64,000 nucleotides of DNA from Vibrio sp. 99-70-13A1 (lineage in GTDB: Bacteria > Pseudomonadota > Gammaproteobacteria > Enterobacterales > Vibrionaceae). The stretch covers positions 16,926-80,925 of the forward strand of contig NZ_VTXD01000018.1 of NCBI RefSeq assembly GCF_013114625.1, in the 5' to 3' direction. The notes beneath the pieces were generated by a model, which was not told where the DNA came from, did not search any database, and worked only from the letters and a program-made list of their open reading frames with translations. Positions 1 through 9,552 of this stretch are shown one piece after another (the first letter of the stretch is position 1; the number at the start of each line of letters is the position of its first letter). A program made the position numbers and the translations under genes.

Positions 1-418
1 CCACACTGCTTTAATCGAAACATTAGCTTTTGTACGTACCCTATAATTCACACTTAATTACTGTTATTTACCAATATAAAAATAAAAACCATTGATACTA
101 TGAATAAAAGATTAACTTAAAGGTCTCAGGTGATTATGACACTTTTGTTAATTCTTAATTCTAGTTACCAGAAGCGTGACTTAGTGAGTGTTTTATAAAT
201 AATAATAGACGTAACTTTCCGAATATGTGACTTTGATTTGCAATAAATGAAGAGCAAGAAGAAGTATTGAGGATTTAAGATATTTATTTAGAGAGTGAAT
301 AAACGTTCATTAGCCAGTAGGCGTTAGCATGAAGCTTAGTTTTAAGACGGGGTTGTTGTTGTGAGGATAAACGATAAGGGAAGAACCTGAAGGCGCAAGA
401 GAAAAGCAGAGCACAGAT
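1..418. other. AT-rich gap without a supported gene
   Basis: No convincing gene, RNA or terminator is visible. The stretch is AT-rich with stops in all frames. A 14-codon open frame runs in from the left edge on the plus strand and stops at about 44-46; it could be the tail of an upstream gene but nothing in it is recognisable. Confidence 0.4.
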
Positions 419-1210
419 CTAGTGACAAGGTTTGTGCGAAAGTAACAAGTCATAACAACCATTCTGAACAATCGTATTCAAACCTTTATCAAAAATATCA
501 CACAGCTCTTTGCCTCTCTCTGTTTTTGGGAAAAACATATACATAGGTTTACTGATAAGAGGTTTGTCACTCACGCGAATTGTGTTCGAATCATCCTGCG
601 CTATTTCTTTAATCATGGATAACCCAACTTGCCGCTCTATAGGTAGAGCATCGATTCGGTGTCGATACAATTTATAGATATTTTCCTCCATGCTGGTCGC
701 GCTAACAATGTCGATGCCATGTTTGACAAGTAGCTCTGTTGAGGCATAACCGAGTACACCACCAACTTCATACTTTGAGAGATCCGCTATGTGATCCCAT
801 TTAAAATCAACTTTCTCATGATAAAACATGACTGTTTCTACATGGATAAGTGGCGTAGATGAAATTGTGAATAACTTTTCTCTTTCAGCACTCGGATACC
901 AAGGAAAAGTAGCGTCGTATTTTGAGTGCTCTACCAGCTTTGCGCTACGCATCCACGGAAAGTAATCAATCTGTATGCTATACCCTTGTGTCTTGAATGC
1001 GTGGTCAATAACGTTTTCAAGAATGCCGCCTGATTTTTTACTGGAGGTATAAGGGAACCAATCTCCTGACGCGAGTCGAATAACCTTACTAGCATGAAAT
1101 GTTACTTCTGGAGTAATAGAGGTGGGTGCATTTGCATCTGACGAAAGCACGTTTGTGCTTGTCAGTAAACTGAGTGACAAAATCAAAAAGAAACGGGTAT
1201 TGTCCATCAT
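419..1210 (-). CDS. Periplasmic solute-binding protein, SBP family 3-like
   Basis: A 263-aa exported protein. The N terminus is a signal peptide (hydrophobic core about residues 6-22, cleavage probably after the SS-DA region). The mature part has the pattern of the amino-acid type periplasmic binding fold: IRLASGDWFPYT at the first strand, GGILENVIDHAF, then YFPWMRSAKL and DATFPWYPSAERE, which mark stand-alone family 3 binding proteins of Vibrio and Shewanella. No permease or ATPase gene lies beside it, so it may be an orphan binding protein or a sensor partner rather than part of a transporter. The ligand cannot be told. The start is one of two adjacent ATG codons (1210 or 1207); no strong ribosome site decides between them. 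Family call is fairly sure, role is not. Confidence 0.75.
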   Translation of the reverse strand: MMDNTRFFLILSLSLLTSTNVLSSDANAPTSITPEVTFHASKVIRLASGDWFPYTSSKKSGGILENVIDHAFKTQGYSIQIDYFPWMRSAKLVEHSKYDATFPWYPSAEREKLFTISSTPLIHVETVMFYHEKVDFKWDHIADLSKYEVGGVLGYASTELLVKHGIDIVSATSMEENIYKLYRHRIDALPIERQVGLSMIKEIAQDDSNTIRVSDKPLISKPMYMFFPKTERGKELCDIFDKGLNTIVQNGCYDLLLSHKPCH

Positions 1211-1350
1211 AGTATTAATTTATTACTTACCTTGGTTTTTACAAAGTCTGTCAGGTAAGCATGACACATGGATTGCTATAAAACGATTTAAAATGTTAAA
1301 GATTCAATGATAATGAGAAATAAATTCACACACTTATTAAGTGGTTAAAT

Positions 1351-1387
1351 GCAAAAATGCCGTGTTATGACTAAATAACACGGCATT
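1351..1387 (-). terminator. Rho-independent terminator after narP
   Basis: A 13-bp perfect stem (1356-1368 with 1375-1387, loop GACTAA) followed on the minus strand by a run of T. It lies 35 bases beyond the narP stop and so ends the narQ-narP transcript. Confidence 0.85.
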
Positions 1388-1422
1388 AAAATTACTTTCA
1401 TAATAAAGAGCGCAAGAGAATA

Positions 1423-2058
1423 TTACGACTTCATTTCACCATAACGTTCAAGATACAAAACGGTTGCTGCTGTACGTGACGGAACTTGTAATTTTTTCAA
1501 TAGGCTCTTCATATGAACCTTTACTGTCGACTCAGAAATGAACAAATGGTCAGCAATTTGCTTATTCCTGTAACCCTTTGCCACTTCTTGAAGAATTTGC
1601 ATTTCACGCTCGGTCAGTTGACCAAAAATATCTTCACGGCTACCCGCATTTTCAAGATAATTTGACACAACACTACTGTAAGCTTTATCACCACTATGGG
1701 CTTTCTTTAAAAGCTCAATCAATTCATCTGGTTCAGTATCTTTCAATAGATAGCCATCAGCACCGGCTTTTACAATAGCTTCAATATCAGCAGGGCTATC
1801 TGACACCGTTAAAATAACAATATTGGCTTGTGAACCATCGGTACGTAAAGCTTTCAACGTATCAAGACCAGACATTCCTTTCATGTTCAGATCAAGCAGG
1901 ATCAAATCAGGATCTTCTTCGTGGGCAATCGCGACGGCTTCAGTACCATTGCTGGCTTCAGCAATCACATCAAACTCATTTTCAAAACTCAATAATTGGC
2001 TAATGCCTCGGCGCATTAATGGGTGATCGTCCACCAGCATTACTTTACAAATCGTCAA
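1423..2058 (-). CDS. narP: NarP-type nitrate/nitrite response regulator
   Basis: A 211-aa NarL/FixJ-family regulator. The receiver domain (about residues 4-120) has the acidic pair D10-D11, the phospho-acceptor D56 in LILLDLNMKG, and the conserved lysine in GYLLKDTE. The C-terminal LuxR-type helix-turn-helix (about 146-205) has LTEREMQILQ and STVKVHMKSLLKKL. The gene sits 2 bases after narQ and beside the napFDABC operon, which is the reason for calling it NarP rather than NarL or UhpA; automated annotation of Vibrio often labels such pairs UhpA/UhpB. Its expected job is to switch on nap transcription when NarQ senses nitrate or nitrite. A candidate binding site lies at 3905-3920. The narL-type assignment is firm; the narP name rests on context. 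Confidence 0.88.
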   Translation of the reverse strand: MTICKVMLVDDHPLMRRGISQLLSFENEFDVIAEASNGTEAVAIAHEEDPDLILLDLNMKGMSGLDTLKALRTDGSQANIVILTVSDSPADIEAIVKAGADGYLLKDTEPDELIELLKKAHSGDKAYSSVVSNYLENAGSREDIFGQLTEREMQILQEVAKGYRNKQIADHLFISESTVKVHMKSLLKKLQVPSRTAATVLYLERYGEMKS

Positions 2059-2060
2059 CT

Positions 2061-3776
2061 TTAGACTTCCTTAAAACTTTTATATTCTAGAATTACCTTA
2101 CAGCCCTTACCTTTGGCTGCGTCGATAGTTAGGTCACCATTAAGCCTTGCCGCGCGTTCTTGCATAATGCTTACCCCGTAATGATTCAATTTAGAATCAT
2201 TTGGGTCAAAGCCATCTCCGTTATCTTGTACAACGACTAGCACCTTGCCTTCTTCATCTAGACAACACACTTCAATCACATCTGCATTAGCGTGTTTGAT
2301 AGCGTTAATTGTTGCTTCACGAATTAATTGAAGTAAATGAACCTGTCTGTGTGCATCTAATTCAATCGAGGACAAATTATTGGTTAGTTTGATCTTAGCA
2401 TCTGTACGTTCGCTTAATTGCTCAAGCATATCACTGAGCGCTTCACCAAAACTGCCTTCTTTGATAGAAAGTCTAAAAGTGGTGAGTAGCTCTCTTAATT
2501 GGGTATAAGCCCCAGCTAAACCATCGCCAATCTCTAATGCTATTTGCTCGGATTGATCGCGATGTTTGTGTTCAGGTAACTTTGCAATGACCCTTTTCAA
2601 TAGAGTCACTTGGATCTTTAGATAAGATAAAGACTGTGCCAGTGAATCATGCAGCTCACGAGCAATCGTCGCCCTTTCTTCCATAAGCAGCAGTTGTTCT
2701 GCCTTTTTTTGTGCATGATTATAAAATATGGCTCGCGACAACAATTGTATAAAGCTTTCTATTAACGCTTTATCTGAATAGCCGGTGCGATATGAACAAT
2801 ATAAGTAGCCTAGGGTTAGATCATGATCATCCAACTTAAGCTCTAATTTTTCATCATATTCAATAACATCATAGCCCTCATCTAAAATTAAAGCACGCCC
2901 TGCCGTATCTTCAATTTCTAAACGCAAAGACTCGATTCCATCCAAGCTATTTAAGTTTTGTAAGATAGCTCTGAAATTTTCCGGTGCAATACGTGCCACC
3001 GTTAATTCTTGTGAAGAGTCATACAATACTTGTAAGGATTGATTGGCATTTTGAAGTTCGCACGTCTTTTCATTAACGGCTTCTTCTAGGTTTCGATACA
3101 GAGCACCAAGGTCTTTCGCCATTGAATTAAATGTTTTCGCTAAAACCCCGAGTTCATTGTCATTTTGAACAGGAACTTGAACTGAGAAATCTTGATTCTT
3201 TATCTGCTGACTGGCTCTGACCAAGCCGTGCAATGGTTTAACAACCTGTTTACGTACAAAATGAACAACAAATAAAGAAATAATTAAAACACCGCCTAAG
3301 CCAATTCCCCCAACCCAAGCGAGTTTAATCAACTTATTCTCAGAAAACTCTTGAAGCTTAAAAACAAAGCCATCTATTTCAGAAACAAAATTGGCCACAA
3401 TTGCTAGGTAATATTCTGGGTGTTCACTACGTAAAACTGTTTTTAGCTCATGCCAACGGCCGATAATTCGGTAGTAATCTTGCGTAATGTCTTCAGGGAC
3501 ATTCCAGTTACGCAACTTTTTCATTGAATCTGAATATAGTGAATACTCAAACTCACGAATGTGCATACTGTAATCCATTGATTCAACTTGAATATCATGC
3601 GCAAGTCGATAGCTCTGCATTCGCATTGAGCCGGCAATATTCACGGCTTCAGCATCATTCAAGCTGGATGCCAAAGTATAGATAGCAAAACCAGTCGTCG
3701 TAACTGAAAGCAATAAAATCAAGAGTAATGATTTAGCAATGGTACTTGTGACAGATTTAACGGGTTTTATTAACAA
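2061..3776 (-). CDS. narQ: NarQ-type nitrate/nitrite sensor histidine kinase
   Basis: A 571-aa membrane sensor kinase. There are two transmembrane segments (about residues 13-35 and 153-173) around a periplasmic sensor domain whose start carries the P-box of nitrate sensors, AVNIAGSMRMQSYRLA (about 44-59), with the arginine that binds the anion. A HAMP linker, a signalling helix and a GAF-like central region follow. The kinase part is of the HisKA_3 type: RELHDSLAQS with the phosphorylated histidine at residue 376, then the ATPase boxes NAIKHANAD and DNGDGFD. It precedes narP by 2 bases on the minus strand, so the two are co-transcribed and translationally linked. The length matches NarQ. It shares a 252-base divergent control region with napF. 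Confidence 0.9.
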   Translation of the reverse strand: MLIKPVKSVTSTIAKSLLLILLLSVTTTGFAIYTLASSLNDAEAVNIAGSMRMQSYRLAHDIQVESMDYSMHIREFEYSLYSDSMKKLRNWNVPEDITQDYYRIIGRWHELKTVLRSEHPEYYLAIVANFVSEIDGFVFKLQEFSENKLIKLAWVGGIGLGGVLIISLFVVHFVRKQVVKPLHGLVRASQQIKNQDFSVQVPVQNDNELGVLAKTFNSMAKDLGALYRNLEEAVNEKTCELQNANQSLQVLYDSSQELTVARIAPENFRAILQNLNSLDGIESLRLEIEDTAGRALILDEGYDVIEYDEKLELKLDDHDLTLGYLYCSYRTGYSDKALIESFIQLLSRAIFYNHAQKKAEQLLLMEERATIARELHDSLAQSLSYLKIQVTLLKRVIAKLPEHKHRDQSEQIALEIGDGLAGAYTQLRELLTTFRLSIKEGSFGEALSDMLEQLSERTDAKIKLTNNLSSIELDAHRQVHLLQLIREATINAIKHANADVIEVCCLDEEGKVLVVVQDNGDGFDPNDSKLNHYGVSIMQERAARLNGDLTIDAAKGKGCKVILEYKSFKEV

Positions 3777-3876
3777 GAATCTATTCCTGGTTACGGCGAT
3801 TGACTAATTTATCGATATTGTCACACATCGAAATTCATAGCTCCATTCAATATGTGATCGCTGGTTCTGTAATTTA

Positions 3877-3890
3877 TTGATCTAAGACAA
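3877..3890 (+). promoter_or_regulatory. Candidate FNR site upstream of napF
   Basis: TTGATCTAAGACAA resembles the FNR consensus TTGAT-N4-ATCAA, with a perfect left half and two mismatches in the right half. It lies about 29 bp (centre to centre) upstream of the NarP-like site, in the order FNR then NarP then gene, the same order as at the E. coli napF promoter, although there the spacing is nearer 20 bp. Inferred only from pattern and place. Confidence 0.5.
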
Positions 3891-3904
3891 GATACGCCCC
3901 TATT

Positions 3905-3920
3905 TAGCCCTTAAGGGGTA
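3905..3920 (+). promoter_or_regulatory. NarP-type 7-2-7 binding site
   Basis: TAGCCCTTAAGGGGTA fits the 7-2-7 inverted heptamer TACYYMT-N2-AKRRGTA bound by NarP (and NarL): the right heptamer matches fully and the left has one mismatch. It lies 109 bases before the napF start, between the divergent narQP and nap units, where activation of nap by phospho-NarP is expected. Confidence 0.7.
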
Positions 3921-4028
3921 TTTATACAAATATTTCTAAAACTAAACTCTTTGTGAGAATAAATGACAAGATATTAATGGAACAATGACCTACAATTACA
4001 ACATCTTATTAACATTTATGGGTATGTA

Positions 4029-4508
4029 GTGGTAGACATCTCAAAGCGACGTCTATTTTCTAGGCGCAAAGTCGATTCCAGTCAAATTCGTTTGCCGTGG
4101 ATTAGCAACCTAGATTCTTTCGCAGATGATTGCACTCGCTGCGGTAAATGCATACAGGTTTGTGAAACTAAGATAATTGTTGTAGGCGACGGTGGTTTTC
4201 CTACCGTCGATTTTCAAAAAGATGAATGCACTTTTTGTTATCAATGTGCAGATGTTTGCCCTGAGCCTATTTTCAAAGCTGAACATGAAACGCCTTGGCC
4301 CGCTAAGGCAGCAATAAGTGATAAATGTTTAGCATACCAAAACGTTGAATGCCGAAGCTGTGGGGATATGTGTGAGCCCATGGCGATTCAATTTAAACTA
4401 AGAGCCGGTGGTGTGGCTCTACCGAAAATCGAGTTAGATGAGTGTAGCGGTTGTGGTGCCTGCGTAGCAGTTTGTCCGACTTCAGCTATTCTTGTGAGCA
4501 ATATATAA
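4029..4508 (+). CDS. napF: NapF ferredoxin-type protein of periplasmic nitrate reductase
   Basis: A 159-aa cytoplasmic iron-sulfur protein. It has four cysteine clusters typical of NapF: CTRCGKCIQVCE (about 36-47), CTFCYQCADVCP (about 67-78), a C-x3-CRSCGDMCEP group (about 103-115) and CSGCGACVAVCP (about 140-151). NapF helps mature the NapA catalytic subunit in the cytoplasm before export. It heads the napFDABC operon; napD starts 21 bases later. The start is a GTG at 4029; the nearby ATG codons are out of frame or stop at once. Length agrees with the family (about 160). Confidence 0.95.
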   Translation: MVDISKRRLFSRRKVDSSQIRLPWISNLDSFADDCTRCGKCIQVCETKIIVVGDGGFPTVDFQKDECTFCYQCADVCPEPIFKAEHETPWPAKAAISDKCLAYQNVECRSCGDMCEPMAIQFKLRAGGVALPKIELDECSGCGACVAVCPTSAILVSNI

Positions 4509-4529
4509 ATATAAAAACGAGAGTAATTT

Positions 4530-4835
4530 ATGGCACTAAATGAAGTGCATATATCAAGTTTAGTCGTTCATGTGAGCCCTGAGCATTTAGCGGAAACGAA
4601 AGCAGAAATCGAAAAATACGATAACGCTGAAATTTACGGTGATAGCCCTGAAGGCAAAATCATAGTGGTGTTAGAAACTGAAAACCAAGGTTTCGTCACT
4701 GACACTATCGACGCTATTAACAATTTACCGAACGTTTTAGGTACAGCTTTGGTTTATCACCAAATTGAAACTGACTTAGACGAATTAGATTCAGACACTG
4801 GAAGTAACAATTCTCAACTTGAGGGTGAAGTATGA
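4530..4835 (+). CDS. napD: NapD chaperone for the NapA Tat signal
   Basis: A 101-aa member of the NapD family. It opens with [16 protein letters not shown] and has the ferredoxin-like pattern of this chaperone, including a conserved acidic patch. NapD binds the twin-arginine signal peptide of NapA and holds back export until the molybdenum cofactor is in place. The acidic tail ([12 protein letters not shown]) extends slightly beyond the usual length. Its stop overlaps the napA start by 4 bases (ATGA), so the two are translationally coupled, which suits a chaperone and its client. Confidence 0.95.
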   Translation: MALNEVHISSLVVHVSPEHLAETKAEIEKYDNAEIYGDSPEGKIIVVLETENQGFVTDTIDAINNLPNVLGTALVYHQIETDLDELDSDTGSNNSQLEGEV

Positions 4836-7321
4836 AAATGACAAGACGTGCGTTTGTGAAAGCAAACGCAGCTGCATCTGCGGCAGCCGTTGCAGGTGTA
4901 ACACTACCGGCAACCGCAACCAACCTGATTGCAAGCTCAGATCAAACGAAAATCACGTGGGACAAAGCGCCTTGTCGTTTTTGTGGTACTGGCTGTTCAG
5001 TATTAGTTGGTACTCAAAACGGTAAAGTAGTAGCAACTCAGGGTGATCCTGAAGCACCAGTAAACAAAGGCCTTAACTGTATTAAAGGTTACTTCCTTTC
5101 TAAAATCATGTACGGCAAAGACCGTCTTGAACAGCCTCTTCTTCGTATGAAAGATGGTAAATTCCATAAAGATGGTGATTTTGCACCTGTCTCTTGGGAT
5201 ATGGCTTTCGACGTGATGGCTGAAAAATGGAAAGCGGCTCTTAAGAAGAACGGACCAACAGGTGTTGGTATGTTCGGTTCAGGTCAGTGGACTGTAATGG
5301 AAGGCTACGCTGCCGTTAAGTTGATGAAAGCAGGTTTCCGTTCAAACAACATCGATCCAAACGCTCGTCACTGTATGGCTTCAGCTGTTGGTGCTTTCAT
5401 GCGTACTTTCGGTATTGATGAGCCAATGGGTTGTTACGATGACTTTGAACATGCAGACTCATTTGTTCTGTGGGGTTCAAACATGGCAGAAATGCACCCT
5501 GTTCTTTGGACTCGTATTACTGACCGCCGTCTAAGCCACCCACATGTTAAAGTAAACGTACTGTCTACTTACTACCACCGTTCTTTTGAGCTTGCAGACA
5601 CTGGTTACATTTTCGAACCTCAATCTGATTTGGCAATTGCTAACTTCATCGCTAACTACATCATCCAAAACGATGCAGTTAACTGGGATTTCGTAAACAA
5701 GCACACGAACTTCAAGCAAGCAACAACGGACATTGGCTACGGTCTTCGTGATGATGATCCGCTTCAACAAGCCGCTGCTAATCCTAACTCAGGCAAAATG
5801 ACTTCTATCTCATTCGAAGAGTACAAAGAGTCAGTATCTGAATACACCGTTGAAAAAGCATCTGAGATGTCTGGTGTATCTGAAGACAAGCTAATTGAGC
5901 TAGCGAAACAATACGCCGATCCAAACACCAAAGTCATGTCACTTTGGACTATGGGTATGAACCAACATACTCGTGGCGTTTGGATGAACAGCCTTGTTTA
6001 CAACATTCACCTTCTTACCGGTAAAATTTCTACTCCAGGCAACAGCCCATTCTCACTAACGGGTCAACCGTCGGCTTGTGGTACTGCTCGTGAAGTAGGA
6101 ACGTTCTCACACCGTCTACCTGCAGACATGGTGGTAGCAAACCCTAAACACCGTAAGATTTCAGAAAAAATCTGGAAACTTCCTGAAGGCACTCTAAACG
6201 GTAAGCCTGGTGCTCACGCCGTTGTTCAAGACCGTATGCTTAAAGACGGTAAGATCAATGCTTACTGGGTAATGTGTAATAACAACATGCAAGCAGGTCC
6301 AAACATCAACTCTGAACGTCTACCAGGTTACCGTAACCCAGATAACTTCATTGTTGTTTCAGACCCATACCCTACTGCAACGGCTCAAGCGGCTGACCTT
6401 ATCCTTCCAACAGCAATGTGGATTGAAAAAGAAGGCGCTTACGGTAACGCTGAACGTCGTACACAAGCATGGTACCAACAAGTTAAAACCGTTGGTGATG
6501 CTAAGTCTGACTTATGGCAAATCATGGAGTTCGCTAAACGCTTTACTATTGAAGAAGTTTGGGGCGAAGAACTTCTAGCTAAAGCACCTGAGTACCGTGG
6601 TAAAACAATGTATGACGTGCTTTACAAAAATGGCAATGTTGACGCATTCCCACTGTCTGAAGCTCAAGAGCTTAATGATGATGCACAAGCGCAAGGTTTC
6701 TACGTGCAGAAAGGTCTTTTCGAAGAGTACGCAGCCTTTGGTCGTGACCACGGACATGATTTAGCACCTTACGACACTTACCATAAAGTACGCGGTCTAC
6801 GTTGGCCTGTGGTTGATGGTAAAGAAACACTGTGGCGCTTTAAAGAAGGTTCAGATCCATACGCTAAGAAAGGTTCTGGTTGGGACTTCTACGGTAAGCC
6901 AGATGGTAAAGCTCTTATCATCAACGCACCTTACGAAGCGCCACCTGAAGTACCAAATGACGAATATGACATGTGGCTATGTACTGGTCGTGTCCTAGAG
7001 CACTGGCATACAGGTACAATGACTCGCCGTGTTCCAGAACTTTACAAAGCGGTACCAGATGCACTTTGTTACATCCACCCAGCTGACGCTAAAGCTCGCG
7101 GTTTGCGTCGTGGTGATGAAGTTCTGATTGAAAACAAACGTGGTGAGGTTCGAGTTCGTGTTGAAACTCGCGGTCGTAACCGTCCACCACAAGGCTTGGT
7201 ATTCGTACCATTCTTTGATGCAAGAATTCTGATCAACAAGTTGATCTTGGATGCAACGGATCCTCTGTCTAAACAGACGGATTACAAGAAGTGTCCAGTT
7301 AAGATCACTAAAGTTTCATAA
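4832..7321 (+). CDS. napA: NapA, periplasmic nitrate reductase catalytic subunit
   Basis: An 829-aa molybdopterin oxidoreductase that reduces nitrate to nitrite in the periplasm. It begins with a twin-arginine signal, [19 protein letters not shown]. The 4Fe-4S site follows ([10 protein letters not shown], with the fourth cysteine in [10 protein letters not shown]). The molybdenum ligand is the cysteine at residue 181 in RHCMASA. Bis-MGD contacts seen include [17 protein letters not shown] near the C terminus. Length is the usual one for NapA. Electrons come from NapC through NapB, encoded next. Codon use here is more biased toward common codons than in the flanking genes, as expected of a highly expressed enzyme. 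Confidence 0.98.
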   Translation: MKMTRRAFVKANAAASAAAVAGVTLPATATNLIASSDQTKITWDKAPCRFCGTGCSVLVGTQNGKVVATQGDPEAPVNKGLNCIKGYFLSKIMYGKDRLEQPLLRMKDGKFHKDGDFAPVSWDMAFDVMAEKWKAALKKNGPTGVGMFGSGQWTVMEGYAAVKLMKAGFRSNNIDPNARHCMASAVGAFMRTFGIDEPMGCYDDFEHADSFVLWGSNMAEMHPVLWTRITDRRLSHPHVKVNVLSTYYHRSFELADTGYIFEPQSDLAIANFIANYIIQNDAVNWDFVNKHTNFKQATTDIGYGLRDDDPLQQAAANPNSGKMTSISFEEYKESVSEYTVEKASEMSGVSEDKLIELAKQYADPNTKVMSLWTMGMNQHTRGVWMNSLVYNIHLLTGKISTPGNSPFSLTGQPSACGTAREVGTFSHRLPADMVVANPKHRKISEKIWKLPEGTLNGKPGAHAVVQDRMLKDGKINAYWVMCNNNMQAGPNINSERLPGYRNPDNFIVVSDPYPTATAQAADLILPTAMWIEKEGAYGNAERRTQAWYQQVKTVGDAKSDLWQIMEFAKRFTIEEVWGEELLAKAPEYRGKTMYDVLYKNGNVDAFPLSEAQELNDDAQAQGFYVQKGLFEEYAAFGRDHGHDLAPYDTYHKVRGLRWPVVDGKETLWRFKEGSDPYAKKGSGWDFYGKPDGKALIINAPYEAPPEVPNDEYDMWLCTGRVLEHWHTGTMTRRVPELYKAVPDALCYIHPADAKARGLRRGDEVLIENKRGEVRVRVETRGRNRPPQGLVFVPFFDARILINKLILDATDPLSKQTDYKKCPVKITKVS

Positions 7322-7371
7322 GCCATTAAGCTTTGAAACTTAATCAATCGATCTAACGTATTTAATATTGT

Positions 7372-7406
7372 GACTACTTTTTTCTGGTGTATCGAACGAA
7401 GTAGTC
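7372..7406 (+). promoter_or_regulatory. Hairpin in the napA-napB gap
   Basis: An 8-bp perfect stem (GACTACTT at 7372-7379 with AAGTAGTC at 7399-7406) in the 119-base gap between napA and napB, the widest gap in the operon. It has no good T-run after the stem, so it is more likely an mRNA processing or stability element than a terminator. Confidence 0.4.
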
Positions 7407-7440
7407 CTCTCAAAGAATTGCCTTTGGCGGAGAAATTAAC

Positions 7441-7896
7441 ATGAAAAAACTGATTACTGCCCTACTAACAGCTGGCGTTTTGCTAGCAGGCGCAGCTCAA
7501 GCTGAACTGGAAAATCCAGGCGGTATTGGCGGCGTTGAGTCCCTACGTGGTGTGAGTGAGCTAGAAACTACTCGCCCAGCAGATGATTTCAAAAAGTTCC
7601 CAAGAGACCAAGTTCTAGAAAGTGACTATGTTTACCAGCCACCTCTAGTGCCTCATACCATTCGTAGCTACGAAGTATCTCTAAACGCAAACAAATGTCT
7701 GGCTTGTCATAGCTGGAAAAATGCTAAAGAGATGGGTGCAACCAAAATTAGTGTTACTCACTACGTTAACCGTGAAGATGCGGTATTAGCAGACGTTTCA
7801 CCACGTCGTTACTTCTGTCTACAGTGTCACGTTCCTCAAGCTGAAGCTAAACCTCTAGTTGAGAACGAGTTCAAACCTGTTGACTCATTGCGCTAA
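7441..7896 (+). CDS. napB: NapB, di-haem cytochrome c subunit
   Basis: A 151-aa exported dihaem cytochrome. A signal peptide (MKKLITALLTAGVLLAGAAQA) is followed by two covalent haem sites, CLACH (about residue 82) and CLQCH (about 123), with histidine-rich surroundings that supply the distal ligands. NapB passes electrons from NapC to NapA in the periplasm. A strong ribosome site (GGCGGAG) precedes the ATG. Length matches the family. Confidence 0.96.
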   Translation: MKKLITALLTAGVLLAGAAQAELENPGGIGGVESLRGVSELETTRPADDFKKFPRDQVLESDYVYQPPLVPHTIRSYEVSLNANKCLACHSWKNAKEMGATKISVTHYVNREDAVLADVSPRRYFCLQCHVPQAEAKPLVENEFKPVDSLR

Positions 7897-7925
7897 TCGT
7901 AGCCGAATTGTAAGAGAGGCTATTT

Positions 7926-8504
7926 ATGAAATTACTTAAAGCGTTTTGGAAGCGACTAACGACTCCAAGTAAAGCAGCCGTTGGTGTTGTTTTATTCATG
8001 GGTTTTGCTGGTGGTCTTCTATTTTGGGGCGCATTCAACACCGGTATGGAAGCGACTAACACTGAAGAGTTTTGTTCAGGCTGTCATGCTCCTATCGTGG
8101 CTGAAATTCAAGAAACGATTCACTACTCTAACCGCTCAGGCGTTCGTGCTATCTGTTCAGATTGCCACGTTCCACATGAGTGGACAGATAAAATCGTTCG
8201 TAAGGTACAAGCGTCTAAAGAGCTATACGCTCACTTCATTTCTAAGACAATTGATACTGAAGAGAAGTTTCAAGAACGTCGTGCACACTTAGCTGAACGT
8301 GAGTGGGCTCGTTTTAAGAGCAATGATTCTTTAGAATGTCGTAACTGTCACCAGTTTGACTTCATGGACTTCTCAGAACAAAGCCCACGCAGTGCAAAAC
8401 AGCACTCGACTGCGCTAGCTTCTGGTGAAAAAACATGTGTAGATTGTCACAAAGGTATCGCTCATAAACTACCCGACATGCATGGTGTAGAAGGCTGGCA
8501 ATAA
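7926..8504 (+). CDS. napC: NapC, tetrahaem quinol dehydrogenase
   Basis: A 192-aa NapC/NirT/NrfH protein. One N-terminal membrane anchor (about residues 18-40) is followed by four haem-binding motifs: CSGCH, CSDCH, CRNCH and CVDCH. NapC oxidises quinol at the membrane and feeds NapB. It is 29 bases after napB. There are no napG or napH genes, so electron entry in this organism goes through NapC only. The last motif is followed by KGIAHKLPDMHG, the usual family ending. Confidence 0.96.
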   Translation: MKLLKAFWKRLTTPSKAAVGVVLFMGFAGGLLFWGAFNTGMEATNTEEFCSGCHAPIVAEIQETIHYSNRSGVRAICSDCHVPHEWTDKIVRKVQASKELYAHFISKTIDTEEKFQERRAHLAEREWARFKSNDSLECRNCHQFDFMDFSEQSPRSAKQHSTALASGEKTCVDCHKGIAHKLPDMHGVEGWQ

Positions 8505-8515
8505 GGAGAACCTAA

Positions 8516-8653
8516 ATGAGTTCATTAGAAAGTTTTATTTGGCACTTCTTAGGCTATAGCGCTATGCCAGTCATCATCTTGGCAGGCTTTGCTGGTGTTG
8601 CAGCTGTATCTCTTTGGATTTTATCGATGGGTAAAGACAAAGAAATCGACTAG
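8516..8653 (+). CDS. 45-aa nap-linked membrane peptide (TIGR02808-like)
   Basis: A small gene that begins 11 bases after the napC stop with a good ribosome site (AAGGAG, 7 bases before the ATG at 8516). The 45-residue product starts MSSLESFIWHFLGYSAMP, has one membrane helix (about 17-38) and a charged tail, GKDKEID. It resembles the short TIGR02808 proteins found at the end of Vibrio and Shewanella nap operons, and in size and layout recalls NapE, although sequence identity with NapE cannot be claimed. It is the last gene before the operon terminator. A role in the Nap quinol-oxidising complex is a guess from position. Confidence 0.8.
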   Translation: MSSLESFIWHFLGYSAMPVIILAGFAGVAAVSLWILSMGKDKEID

Positions 8654-8706
8654 AAGACAAATTTAAGTCAACCTTGCTAGCGATTTGATCTGTTATGAGT
8701 TGACAC

Positions 8707-8736
8707 AAAAAAGCCACTGAATTCAGTGGCTTTTTT
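8707..8736 (+). terminator. Terminator of the nap operon
   Basis: A fully palindromic stem centred on GAATTC (8719-8724) with A and T runs on the two sides. It can act in both directions and closes the nap operon; it also lies beyond the end of the minus-strand gene that follows. Confidence 0.9.
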
Positions 8737-8850
8737 ATTACTTATTCTTGATATCTTAGATCAATAAGTTTCCGATGAAAGGCTATTAACGACAAACGGT
8801 CAGATAGGATCTATTGTGTTTTAACAGTTCACTATTACGTAAACCATTCA

Positions 8851-9471
8851 TTAACTGACAAACAACCAAACGCCAACTCCCATCATCAATGTACCCGCTA
8901 TACGGTTCATTAATTTCACGTTATCAGCCTTACCTAAAACACGCTTTAAGCTCTTACCACCGGTGGCATACAATGTCATACAAACAAATTCTGAAACTAG
9001 AATGATTGAAATGAGTATCAATAATTGTGGGGCAAGCGCCTTGCTACTGTTAATGAAAGGAGGCAGCAGAGAGATCATAAACGCCCAGCCCTTAGGGTTC
9101 GCTATTGCGGTTACAAAGCCCTGAACGACTAAATCCCAGTCTTTCCCTACGTTTTCAGTTTGGTTATCTGTACTAATCGCCAACTTCCCTTTAGAGCGCC
9201 ACATTTGAACACCTAAATAGAAAAGGTACCCTGCCCCTATAAACTTAAAACCAGTGAATAGCCAAGGGTAATTAAGCATGACCGATGCAATACCAAGTAC
9301 TGCTGCGACTGAGACCACCGCTACGCCCGCTAATTCCCCGATCATCATCCATAGAGTGCGTTTATAACCAATACTCATCCCCAAGGTGAGAGCCAAAGTC
9401 ATACACATTCCCGGCGTTATTGAGACAAAGAAAAAGGTTGGGATAAACGCCCAAAGTAATGCACTGTCCAT
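8851..9471 (-). CDS. LysE/RhtB-family exporter
   Basis: A 206-aa membrane protein with about six hydrophobic segments, the size and pattern of LysE/RhtB amino-acid exporters. Family marks are the early TPGMCMTLALTLGMSIGYK and ANPKGWAFMISLLPPF in the second half. Such proteins export an amino acid or a derivative such as homoserine lactone by proton exchange; the substrate cannot be told. It stands alone on the minus strand. Start chosen at ATG 9471 (MDSALLWAF). Confidence 0.88.
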   Translation of the reverse strand: MDSALLWAFIPTFFFVSITPGMCMTLALTLGMSIGYKRTLWMMIGELAGVAVVSVAAVLGIASVMLNYPWLFTGFKFIGAGYLFYLGVQMWRSKGKLAISTDNQTENVGKDWDLVVQGFVTAIANPKGWAFMISLLPPFINSSKALAPQLLILISIILVSEFVCMTLYATGGKSLKRVLGKADNVKLMNRIAGTLMMGVGVWLFVS

Positions 9472-9552
9472 AGTTTCCCCAATTTAGCGATAATTTATAA
9501 TTAGTGATCTTGTAATTAACTTCGTACATGAGGGCAAAAGAGCTACATACAA

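Noticed and set aside
2..46. A possible C-terminal end of a gene that enters from the left
   Set aside because: Only 14 codons before a stop; far too short to support a call.
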